From positions 19,463,029-19,527,028 of the forward strand of contig OX467083.1 in NCBI GenBank assembly GCA_950106755.1: 64,000 bases of DNA, read 5' to 3'. Source of the stretch: Climacium dendroides (taxonomy: Eukaryota > Streptophyta > Bryopsida > Hypnales > Climaciaceae). A program made the translations under genes and the position numbers. Within the stretch, counting starts at the first letter, position 1, and the number at the start of each line of letters is the position of its first letter. A model generated the notes under the pieces. It worked only from the letters and a program-made list of their open reading frames with translations. It searched no databases and had not been told where the DNA came from. Positions 1 to 10,785 of the stretch are shown here, one piece after another.

Positions 1-277
1 CGCGTTGGACAAGGTGATCCGCCACCCGGATTTGCAAGGAGCTCCGGTGCTGGTGTTGGCCAACAAGCAGGATTTGTCTGAGTCGGTGAATGCGGAGGAA
101 CTGTCGCGCTTCCTGGATCTGAAGAAGCAGAAGAGCATCCTGTCGCGGGTTCAGGGCATTTCCGCTCACGAGGGGTCGGGTATTCAGGAGGGCGTGTTGT
201 GGCTGGTGGAGGCGATGCGGAACAACAAGAGAACCGAGCAGCTGAAGCGCCAAGCCGAAGCAGCCGTGACGTTGTGA
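1..277 (+). CDS. ARFRP1: ARF-related small GTPase, C-terminal exon (partial, 5' end outside window)
   Basis: This is the last coding exon of an ARF-family GTPase. It is open from base 2 and stops with TGA at 275-277; the 5' part lies outside the window. The 91 visible residues contain the guanine-recognition motif NKQD near residues 21-24 and a downstream ISAHEGSG segment in the place of the G5 (SA) loop. A C-terminal helix with WLVEAM and a basic tail KRTEQLKRQAEA follow. The spacing and the tail resemble plant ARLB1/ARFRP1 (yeast Arl3-like) more than ARF1 or SAR1, from remembered family features. Such GTPases act at the trans-Golgi, where they recruit ARL1 and golgins. There is no intron in this part. 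The visible end gives no evidence on lipidation because the N terminus is missing. Family ARF/ARL is near certain; the ARFRP1 subtype is likely. Confidence 0.82.
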   Translation, partial: ALDKVIRHPDLQGAPVLVLANKQDLSESVNAEELSRFLDLKKQKSILSRVQGISAHEGSGIQEGVLWLVEAMRNNKRTEQLKRQAEAAVTL

Positions 278-1310
278 AGGCGCGGGCATGGATTGCTTTC
301 ACTCAGAGAGCTCGAGCGCTTGCATGGCGTGGGAATCGTTCGCCTCATTCAGGTATTAAAATGTTTACGTTCTCTTCGCTGAGTCGTCGAGCGCGAGGCA
401 TAGTTCTCCGGGGACGACTTTCACCCATCGCAGTCCAGTTTGCTTGGCGAGCCTGACCTTCAGTGGTGGAGACGCTTATTAGAAGGTTCATCATCTTAGT
501 AAGAATTGTTTCTCGGCTGTTCTAGTATTTCGAGCAAATTGAATGTCACGCGAGTAAGTAGTCACCGGCAGCTTGTGGTATGCACAGCAGTCATGACAGG
601 TGGAGGTTTAATGGTCGTCAAAGTAGGGCTTGCCAGTCAATGATCGAGATGATCTCTCTTCTCCTTTGTGGTTTAGGACTAGCTGAATCCTAAAACCAGA
701 GGTTAGCATCATCTGAAGATTCGCCATCTGCATCTCGAAATGTATATTTCTTGTTCTACAAAGCTTGTTTTTGTTTCCCATTCGTTAGCGAGTCAGTCTG
801 GTTCTGTTTACTAATTATTTGTGTGACTATAGATGCATGCTGGATCGAAGCCATACATTTGACTGACTTCAAAAATCCTAAGGTCTGGACTGAGGTGAAC
901 AGTTGCACTGTTGGAATGATTTTGAGGTGGCCTGCGTTCCACATCTGTGTTTCATGTCTGTTTTTGATATTTTCCCAAACTTTAGGGTTTGCTTTGAGCA
1001 GACCAACGTGTAGATCATTTTCCAAGATGTTGTTGCTGAAATTACAGTACTCTGCTTGTTCCCGTGCTTGCTAGTACATCTATGGATATTACTTATCAGA
1101 AGTCCTGGTCCCAAAGTGATCATTGATTGGACCATTGCCTGGATTTTTAGGGCTAAAAGTGGAGTTGAAATATTTAGACTGTTGGCTGGTGCTTCGAAGA
1201 GGATGGGAAAACCTCAGTGCATTAATATTCTGAATTGGATGGATTCTTCTTCTTAAGAAATTCACACCGACCTTTGTAAACTATGTGTGGAGAAATAAAA
1301 TTCTTCAATG
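278..1310 (+). other. Probable 3' UTR and downstream flank of the ARF-related gene
   Basis: About 1 kb after the stop codon has mixed base composition rather than the AT-rich spacer type. It has no credible protein. An AATAAA hexamer lies at about 1294-1300, just before the sequence becomes AT-rich, so the transcript may end near 1315-1330. Short open frames at 751-1256 show no family features and are left out. Confidence 0.35.
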
Positions 1311-3290
1311 TGTCATGCAAGATTTCAATTATACTGTTTGTGAAGGGAGATAAAAGACAGTGGAAACAAATTTTCTTGAGGTTGTTTTAACCCCTTAGCA
1401 TTGTTGCATGTTGAAAAGGAAAAAATGAACACTTGATGAGTGGTGATTGCTGCACTTTATTCCTCATCAATCCTAATAGTAACCACAAAGCTGAAAAGTA
1501 ACTCGAAAGTAAGAACACAATGTTCGGATCCTATAATATCAAAATTGAATAATCATGTTGATTGAAAGATTATGGAGTTTGATTCGGTGTTGATGAATGT
1601 TGATGGGTGTTGAAGGATGAGAAAAAAATCCCCAAAAAACTCTGGTACAAAATGGCACGGATCAGGCAGTGGCAGGAAATGACGTCATGGGTCTGGATTA
1701 TGAATTGTTCGGATTTTAAAAAATACTCGTAACTCCAGGTTCAAAAAAAAAAAAAAAATTTTAAACCTCAGTAAGAGATCAACTTGAGTAGTTGTAATAC
1801 ACATAGTTTTTTATTTCTTTGCATCAACTAAGTGCAACTAAAATCAAGAAAATGCAAGGTATATAACATCATTCATATTTACAATAATTTATGAAATGTT
1901 TCATGACAAATATTGATCTCAAATATTAGAAAAAGACCTTGTGAAAACAATGAAACATCTTCTATATAATGGAGTGAAAATCTCCATATTTACCTACACT
2001 TTTTAAAATTATCCAACTAAAAATTTGCTATGGTAAGGTGATAATAATCTAAACATGCAATTGTGTAGATATGGAAGGTGAGAGCAATAGTTGTTACCTT
2101 TCATTATATGACGAGTAGCAATCAATTTCCACCATCTTCTTTATTCAATTATTTTTTTTTGAAAATTTTAATTCCTTCAACTTAAATAACATCTTTGGAG
2201 ATGAGAAAATTTCAAGGTATCTTGATATGTATAAACTTGAAGCTTTTCCTCTTTCTTGTCAAAGCAACCACTCCTTAAGTAGAAAGCTCAAATAAATCAA
2301 GATGATGAAAATTGTTCACCATTTGTAAAAAATAGGGCTTGAATTTTGTGCATCATCCACAATATGGACATCAAAGCCTTTAAGGTTTTATTTGTGGTTT
2401 CAATGAACTTGGTATAAGGCCTAAACTACACAACAATTTTGAATAGTTCATATGGGGATCTTTTTCCTTCTTCAACTTGCTCTCCTAAAACAAAGAATGT
2501 GGGATAGATGGTCATAATTAATTAAATGTGCATTCCAAATTGAGTGTAATGATGGGATTCTTCACTTAAATATTGTGTATTTCTTGAATCAAAGAAAGTT
2601 CTTTGACTAACAAGCATTATTAGCAACATGAATATGTTCTTCCTACAATACTACTTTACAAAGGAGACCTACACCTTCCTATCTAACAATGTTATGTATA
2701 TGAGCAACAATTAGAATAATTAGAAGTTCATTGATTCAAGTTTAGAGTATGAATTGTATTTGTCTTTTGGACACTTTAGGATGATTGAAGGATATATGTA
2801 GGCTTGGGTTTAAGTTTAGAAAATCTATATGACAAAATAAATGATTATATGATGTAAAGGGAGAAAAGCTACAAATACTTGACACTTAAAATGTGGTTGT
2901 TTATTGCAACCAAATGTTGTATTTGGGAATATTATTTTTGGAAATTTTTGATGCCAATTTGAAATTTAGACTACGGATTCAATTGGGGAGGCAGACCCAA
3001 TTGCCTACCTTGCTCTGTCACTTTGCTTCAGTTACCTACAAAAGCATTCAAGTCCGTCGTGTGTTGGCCACAAGACCAGCTCTCCAAGAACCGGCACATG
3101 CCCATCTCCATACCCTATCAGACACACACCCTAGTCCCGATACCCGCATGGTATCAACCACGTATATACGTGGAGCGATATCCTCAGCCTTCGCCGTGAC
3201 CACACTCTTCTCCGCTGTCCCTTGTCGTCTGTGACTCCTCCACGGATCAAATATGACTCGTCTTTCCCGTAGCCCCTGCAATCGATCATC
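1311..3290. other. AT-rich intergenic spacer
   Basis: No gene, RNA or clear element is visible. An A-run lies at about 1744-1760. The sequence becomes GC-richer from about 2980 towards the next promoter. Confidence 0.6.
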
Positions 3291-3304
3291 TCCCCATTCG
3301 ATCA

Positions 3305-3310
3305 TATAAA
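3305..3310 (+). promoter_or_regulatory. TATA box of the EGY1 gene
   Basis: TATAAA sits in a GC-richer upstream region after a long AT-rich spacer, followed by a pyrimidine- and A-rich stretch. A start site near 3335-3345 would give a leader of about 510 nt before the ATG at 3851. This is inferred from position only. Confidence 0.5.
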
Positions 3311-3611
3311 GCAATTCACATATTCGCGCGCATCGTCACCAGCATCACCAGCAATTTCTCGCATTCATATTCCGACTTTGAGTAACCACTGCAACAAAAT
3401 TTTCCTCAATGGCCACGAATTGAATTCATCGGGTTGCGTTGGAGCTTCAGTCTTCCCGTTACAGAACCACACAATCGCACACGTAGGTTCTCTCAGACAT
3501 TGATTCTGGTTTCCCATGATTATGGGGTTGCCATCATTTTGGGAGAGTAGGTTTCTGACGGAGCTTGAATTTGGATTGTAGCGGCATAGTGAGAAGGATT
3601 TGACATTAAAT

Positions 3612-3790
3612 GTGAATTGCGACGGTGATGGGGTTTGCGGAGCAGCTGAAATTTGAACAGGTTTTGATTTTGAGTTGCGAGAGTGATGGGGTTTGCGAAG
3701 CAGCAGAAATTTGAATCGGTTTTGATTTTGAATTGCGCGAGTGTTGGGGTTTGCGAAGCAGCTGAAATTTGAATCGGTTTTGATTTTTGA
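3612..3790 (+). repeat. 58-bp tandem repeat, three copies, in the EGY1 leader
   Basis: A unit built around GGGGTTTGCG(A/G)AGCAGCTGAAATTTGA recurs with its GGGG at 3630, 3688 and 3746, so the period is exactly 58 bp. Copies 2 and 3 are nearly identical. Because 58 is not a multiple of 3, the reverse strand shows the same peptide in three different frames, which explains the long overlapping reverse open frames here. The array ends about 60 bp before the EGY1 ATG and is probably transcribed. Confidence 0.9.
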
Positions 3791-3850
3791 TTTTGGGCGG
3801 GGGTTGGGGAAGTGAGAAAGCTGAATTGGATTGGATTGGGGGGAATTCCA

Positions 3851-6800
3851 ATGACAAGTATCGGGACTGCACCTCCTCTTGCGAGAGGGAGTCTCGTGCG
3901 AGGGAAGACGAAGACGCCCACGCCCTACGCTTGCTTCCAACCTCTCCTGTCTCTCCCGGTAACTGCGAGATGCCCTTCTAGTTTCGTAGAGACTGAATTC
4001 CACGGACGGAGTTCGCAACGGCGATGTAATGCTTCGAGTGCCGCGAGTACGAGCACGTCTTCTGGTTTCGGATGTCACCATTTTAGCTCGGCAAATGACG
4101 TCCTGTGCAAGCTTCGATTCGGCTTGCGGAGCGGCAGGAGTGGAGGAAGAAGGCAGGGATTTAGGGTTCCAAGAGCAGAAGAAGATGGCGGAGGGGAGAA
4201 AGGGGGCGGCAACTCCACCTCCACGGCTACTGAAGAACCGGAGAAAGACCCAAACTCTGAAGACGACTCCTCTCCTTCCACACCGACTCCCGTATGTCTT
4301 CCCTTTGTATCCCCTTCTCTTACAATCAAAATCAATCTCTTATGGTTTTTGTCCATAAGCTTTTGATCTCTTTCAAGGTGCTTCGTGCTCTTTCTTTGAG
4401 CTCTGTATCCAGTTAACGAGCTGCTGACCTTATTGGAATTCTTATTGTCACGCACATCGTGTTCGTCGCACAACATTACGGTCGGGTCATCGATCACATT
4501 CAATAGCCGGATGCAAATTCCCATCAACCCTTAATCGTCATGCATTTTTCTCATTTGTTGAGGGTCATGTTCACCTCTCTTGTTTCTTGTTTTAGAAAAT
4601 CTCTTTTTGGAATTTATAGAGTATTCCAAAATGACGTCAAAAATTTAGAGTTTTTTTGTCACTTGACTTGATTATTGACTTTTTTCATTGCATCAAAGTA
4701 TGATATCAGGAAATTTAAACTTATTTCTGGTTCTTGAATTGCAAGGTGAATCTAAGATTAGATCCTTTTGAGTAACATACATAGACACATGCATGTGCCA
4801 CCTTTAGAATGGAATCCGATCATTAACGATCAGTGCGTCATGGGTTCAAGAATACTTTTAACTTTTGAAAGCTGCGTTTTCAAACGCTTGTACTTCACTT
4901 GATTTTGTATATGTTTTGCGATCGGACGACTCCATTACATGAATATCAAAATGTAGTTTCGGGTTCCAGTTTTATGAAGTGACTGAGATTGTCATTTTGT
5001 AGCACTTAATTTGAGTTGGGAAGTCCCCACTGGGAATTTAGGGATGAGTTTCTGAGGGATGTGGCTCGCAGGTTGACGATGGGCACCAAAGTGTACCAGT
5101 GAACGTGCAACTGGACGCCTTTCGGTTAATGGAGTTGATCGGCCCTGAGAAAGTGGATGCGGAGGACGTGAAGACATTGAAGGAGAAGCTGTTTGGTTAC
5201 ACGACGTATTGGGTGACAGGGCAAGAGCCGTTTGGAGATTTGGGAGAAGGCGTGCTTCTGCTTGGGAATTTGAGAGGGAAGCGGGAGGACGTTTTTGCGA
5301 AGCTGCAAAAGGGGCTTCGCGAGTTATACAATACCAAGTATGATCTGTTCATGGTGGAGGAGCCAAATGCCGAGGACGAGGATCCCCGAGGTGGACCCAG
5401 GGTCAGCTTTGTGTTGCTTAGGAAAGAGGTCTCCGATCCTGGCCCTACCACACTGTGGCAGTATGTTATCGCTGCTATACTGTTCACTCTCACGGCCGGT
5501 TCCTGCCTCGAGCTCGGCATTGCATCCCAGGCAAGTTCTCAGACAAGGTTTGCAGCTATGTTGGAGTACCATTTTTTGTATACTGAATCAGTAGTGACAA
5601 TGCCTTGGTGGGGACAAGCGCTTCTAAATGCACTCTCACGTGTTCTTAATCTGACATGTGAAAGTTGTCCAATCAGATGTGTACACACATGACAGATTCG
5701 CAGGGTATGCAGGAAATGTGCAACAGAAATTTCTTGATGTTGTCATTAGAGAGGGTTTAATTTAAATGTAAGATGCATCTATCAGTTAAGAAATCTTGGA
5801 TGTATTAGATCTGCACCAGTTGAAATATAGTACCTCACGGTGTGGGCATTGTTATTATATTACATCCACATCGTATGATTGAAGGGATTACTACCTAACA
5901 GAAACAGAGTTCTCGGCTATTCATTTATATAGTAGTCTTTCTTTCTAGTTGCAATCTAGGTCTTGTACGACTGGGTGCATCTGCACTGTTAATTATAATA
6001 GTCAGCTCCGGGCGCGAGATATGCTAACAAGACCTAATTCTAATACAGGGTCTACACCCTCCTTCCCCTGAAAGGGAACCGTTTGGAAACCCTAGACCAC
6101 AGGTTTTCCTCTTGTTGAAAATGGAGAACCTGACCAGGAAGCACTATGGAATAGTGACAGCCCGCTTTCACTGTCATTGGAAATCGGGGGCTCTTTTTTA
6201 TTACCACTGGAAATGCTTGTGCTTTCTTTGTGCTTCTAGAGAATACCGTTTTGCTCAATATCACCTTGGCCTAGGCTCATGGAATTGTGGGATGTGTGCA
6301 GTTATCAAGGCTACCACCGAACGTCGTACAGTATTTCACGAATCCAGAGTCTATAGAGCCTCCTGATTTTCAAGTGTTGGTGCCATTCATAGACTCTGCA
6401 CTTCCTCTTGCGTATGGAGTTTTTGGGGTTCAACTCTTCCATGTATGGACGCCAACATTTTCATTCCTTTACATGTCAAGTTGACCTTGTTTTGAATATT
6501 CCTTGCGCATTTCATTCCAAGGATAGTCAATTCAAACGTAGAGCTTCAATCTCACTTGCAATTGTTGTGAGTGGAATATGTTCTATCTCGACCTCATTGA
6601 CGATCTTTTTACTAGCTTTTAGGTAAACTGGTGATAGTGATCTGCTGAACCATGGTTTAGTCTGCACTATTCATGAATGGGTAGCCTTATGAACTAGAGA
6701 GGTTCATTACATCAAGTCTCTCCTAGTTATCCTTTCGCTGAATGGGCGCCACGATTCCTTGGGGAGACAGGGCACTCTTTCTCTGAAGTGTATCTGAGTA

Positions 6801-9643
6801 GTCCCTTGGATGATTTTACTGGAGACTTGATTCGGCAGTACAACCCTATTTTTCCAATAAGAAGTTTTAGTTGGTATATAAGAAGGTTTTCAGTAAAGTT
6901 AGACTGTAGACAACGTCGTAAAGAAAATCTTCTCCATGATCAGTGGGAGATCTCTCTATGGTCATACCGGTAGTTATCTTACAGAAGCCTTTTTATGATA
7001 CATTGGGAGTCCTCGCTCTAATTTTGCTGAAAACATTCTATCTGACATGTCTTCCGTGTTCCAAATTTTCCAGGAAGTGGGACACTGGCTAATGGCAGCA
7101 CCGAGGGGAGTGAAAATGGGTATCCCTTTTCTTATTCCCAATATCACCTTGGGCAGTTTTGGTGCAGTGACCCAGGTAATTTTTCTAGGTTCTGGAACGC
7201 CTCTGCATTGTGTGCTTTCGGAGCTTTCATAGAGAGGACATTGTCACTCTCACTACATAATGATCATTTGATATCAGTTGCAATACTACACTGAAATGGG
7301 CATTTAGTATGGTCTAAACTACTTATCACAAGGACTTACAATCCAACATCGGTTGTAGTTGTGGCATTGTAGCATTAGTGTTGTTTTGTGCAATGGTGGC
7401 GTTGTTAGATTGGCCATCTTAATTCTCATGCTGACTAATTATCCACCCATACCAAATAATCATTTCAGTGTAGTGTTCTGCTAAGCTTAACAAATAACCT
7501 TAGATAACATTTGTAACTACAGAGCTCTCTAGTTATCTATTAGGTGGTGTGTAAAGAACATTTGAATTTCATACTTCCTAACTTGTTTTGAACTGATGGA
7601 ATTGGCCAATCCATTTTGCAGTTCAAATCGATATTGCCCGACAGGTTGGCCAAATTTGATATCTCGTTAGCAGGCCCTTTGGCAGGAGGAATTCTGTCCC
7701 TTTCAATGCTTGCTGTAGGGCTTTGGCTATCCGTGAGCCCAGAGGCCACTGAGGAGCTTGTGCAAGTGCCTAGTCTATTGTTTCAAGGCTCCCTTCTTTT
7801 GGGGACTGTTAGCCGAGCAGTCATCGGTTACGAGTAAGTTAATTGTTACAAACATCCAGATACTTTATTAGCACACTCAAGGCATTTTTATTTCGTTGAC
7901 ATATTGTTAGGTTTACCAGCTTCTTCAGTTGTATTTTGAAGTGAAATAGGGTGCGAAAAAGAAGACGCTGTTCATGTACATTTTCATCAATTTCAGTGAG
8001 TATTGCTAGAGCAGGGCCGAGCGGTCGAAGTTTTTTGAACGTCCATATTTTGACATGTCTTAGCAAATTTATGACTTCTATGACTTCTGCAATTGTTTTT
8101 ACTTACATATTTGAACAACTTGATTGATTGGTTGCAGTGCCATGCATGCTGCAACAGTTCCCATTCATCCTCTTGTAATTGCGGGCTGGTATGTGTAGTT
8201 ATTCTTGGAAATTCTCATAGGACTCTATTAGGGTTTTTTTTTGTTTTTTTTAAAAATTAAATTTTGCATGTCATGCTTTTTTTGTCACTAGAATTCCTTT
8301 CAGTTTCCATTTTGAGTAACGTTTGTGTCTTCATAGCAAACAAGCAGTGTTAATTGATAATGGTTATGGTCTTGCAGGTGTGGATTAACTACCACTGCCT
8401 TCAATTTGATGCCAGTGGGTTGCCTTGATGGTGGCCGGGCTATGCAGGTTAGGGTCTGCTCCTTGTAGTAGAGGATATTTCATGGGTCTCTAGGCTGGAT
8501 TCAAGGGTTTATGTAAACAAATTTTGAAGTTTGGTGTGGGTGTTTAGTTATTTTGGTCCAAATGGACTCAACTACAGGTGGTCAAGAAATCATTGCTATG
8601 CTTGGTCCTTTCTGTTGATTTTTTTATTTATCAACGGGCAGGTGCTTAATAGTCTATTTGTGATTACTGAACCAGACAGTCTCGTGGATTGGAATGGTTT
8701 TTTACTTAGCTGCAGAAATATTCTTCTACTCTTGCTTTTTGCTTTCTAACAAGAACTCATCTGAGCAATGCAGGCAGCTTTTGGAAAAACAGCTTTAAAT
8801 ATTTCTGGTCTCCTCACATATCTTTCACTTGGGCTTGGAGTGGTATGTCGCTTGTTTCCCTGTAACTTCTGAATGGTTGTTGATCAAAGTGCATTCAAAA
8901 TATCCCCTAGACGATTCACAAAGTTATAAACGGTTACATTGATGTCAATCTAATAGATCAGATCAGCATTAAGATAATGTTAAATAAGTGTCAAGTTAAT
9001 CGTGACTTAATGTTGACATAATAATTGCTAGGATAATATCAAGTTGACGCCAAAGACACTAACTCATCACACTAACATCCACTGAACATTTACTCACGCA
9101 TGAGGACCTTATGAATCTAACACTTATTAAATCATGATCAGAAACCTCGTCAATTTAACGAAGATCTTTTGTGATGTGATGACAATGCAAGGCGATATGT
9201 GGGATGTGTCGTGAGTATACACCCAAAGCTAATGAGTTGTATCCCTACGTGCAGCTTGGAGGTCCTCTATCATTGCCATGGGGTTTATATATACTGATTG
9301 TTCAGGTACAACCCATACCCGTGCCCTTTCTGCTCCTTTTATTTCTATCTAATTACATGATAGGTCTGAAAACAAATTAGTACTCTGTTCCCGTTTGGAT
9401 TCAAGTTTTTCCTGTTACTTAATGGTCACAGTGGCACAGCATTGTATGTCTCGTTGAACGTGCAGTGGACATTGTTTGCAGAGAGCACCAGAGAAGCCCT
9501 GCTTGAACGATGTCAGCGAAGTTGGGACTGTTAGGAAAATTGGCCTCTTTGTAGTGATACTGCTTGCTTTGGCCATGTTGTTACCTTTTTGGGATGGGCT
9601 TGCAGAGGAGCTGGGCATTGGACCTCCTGCTCCACTTCTATGA
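3851..9643 (+). CDS. EGY1: EGY1-type chloroplast site-2-protease-like zinc metalloprotease
   Basis: This is a complete gene of ten coding exons: 3851-4291, 5072-5530, 6302-6442, 7074-7175, 7622-7833, 8138-8188, 8378-8447, 8774-8842, 9255-9305 and 9482-9643. All phases join and give about 585 residues. The first 147 residues (Ser/Thr/Arg-rich, then acidic) fit a chloroplast transit peptide plus a linker; ATG 3851 is the first ATG in the open frame. The mature part begins with LMELIGPEKV. It has the EGY-specific regions EPFGDLGEG and GNLRGK, then several membrane helices. Catalytic zinc ligands are HEVGH (exons 3-4) and the distal motif NLMPVGCLDGG (exon 7). EGY1 is an ATP-independent intramembrane protease of the plastid, needed for thylakoid and chlorophyll-protein assembly and, in angiosperms, ethylene-dependent gravitropism. 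The sequence resembles EGY1 rather than EGY2. All introns are GT-AG except the second, which is GC-AG. Confidence 0.95.
5531..6301 (+). other. GC-AG intron of EGY1
   Basis: The exon ends ...CATCCCAG and the intron starts GCAAGT, so the donor is GC in otherwise perfect consensus. The acceptor is ...GTGTGCAG at 6301. Joining here restores ...LGIASQ-LSRLPPNVV..., the expected family sequence, in phase 0. The nearest alternative GT donors do not restore the frame-conserved junction. Confidence 0.85.
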
Positions 9644-10120
9644 GCATACATTAGGTTTTTTTTAGCATACTTGCACAGTGTCTACCATTTTGATTAAATT
9701 CCTGTCGATCAATTTGACGTGAGAGAGCTAGGCGACGTACCATGATGTACCCAGCTTTAATTGTAATATTTTGTAGAGGAAACCGTTTCACATCATAAAC
9801 CATTATTCTGCCATAGACATCATGCTGATCTTTGCGGGCACTTTGGCGTGAAGTGCTAGCGTAGTGGATACTGTTGGCGCGACATCACGCATTGTGACCA
9901 GTATTTAGGTGTGGATTTTGGGAGAACACTATAGAGCTGTGGAGGAGAGGTCTTCATGTACCAGAGCTTATTTGTTGTGATCAAATTTGTATGAGTATAA
10001 ATTTCTTATGCAATCATTTGAAGTCGGATGTTGTAGACCACTACTCAATGTATTGTAAGCAAACTCCATTCAAAAGACTCTAGCAAGTGTAGACATGTAG
10101 CCAAATTTTGCTTACACCAC
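9644..10120 (+). other. Probable EGY1 3' UTR and flank
   Basis: This stretch follows the EGY1 stop and has mixed composition with no coding potential. The transcript end is not clear; there is no strong AATAAA. AT-rich sequence from about 10150 to 10770 holds nothing recognisable and leads into the alpha-kinase relic. Confidence 0.3.
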
Positions 10121-10785
10121 TTGATAAAAAGTCTATCTAGGTTTATTAGTGGTCTAATAAGGTCACTATTGGGGATGGGATAGGTATTAATAGTGATTTG
10201 AGAGTGATGTCATATTATTTTTTTATTGTTGTTTGTATTGTTGTCTTCTAGGGGTAGTATTTTTGTCCATTTGGATTTTAATGTGGCTCTCTAAATTTCT
10301 ATATACAATTGTAAGGGTAATATAAAAGCATCCCTCACATGATTGTGGAATAATGAATGCAATGATGTGTAGAAACTAAGTGGTGGTGTTAATTGTATTT
10401 ATAGAGTTGTGACTTTTCAAACCAATTCCAACACTTTCAACCACAACACTAAATAGTTGTAATAGAACACTTGTATAGTTTTCAATACATTAGGATGCAA
10501 GGGAGAAAAATTGGGTTCAATTTTGAGGTTGGGATGATTGTTAGTGTGTTTACCTCAACCCTAAGTGGGATGTAGGGAACCATTTATATAATATTGCATT
10601 TGACTTCAAAAATGTTATATGTAATTTTGGATTTAAAAAATATATATAATGTTTTTTAAAAATATTTTTTAAAACTATCCTACACCATTTAGGCCATGTT
10701 GTTTGCTGAAATTTTATTTTTAAAATTTTATTAAAATTTTATTTTTTTATTTTTTTGTTTTTTCAACCAGCATTTCCTGCTAAAG

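Noticed and set aside
751..1256. Short frames on both strands downstream of the ARF-related gene
   Set aside because: No motif or splice logic, and the two strands overlap; best read as 3' UTR or flank.
3365..4081. Long reverse-strand frames (up to 238 codons) opposite the EGY1 leader and first exon
   Set aside because: They are produced by the 58-bp tandem repeat, whose length makes the same peptide appear in all three reverse frames. The forward strand here is a convincing leader and transit peptide.
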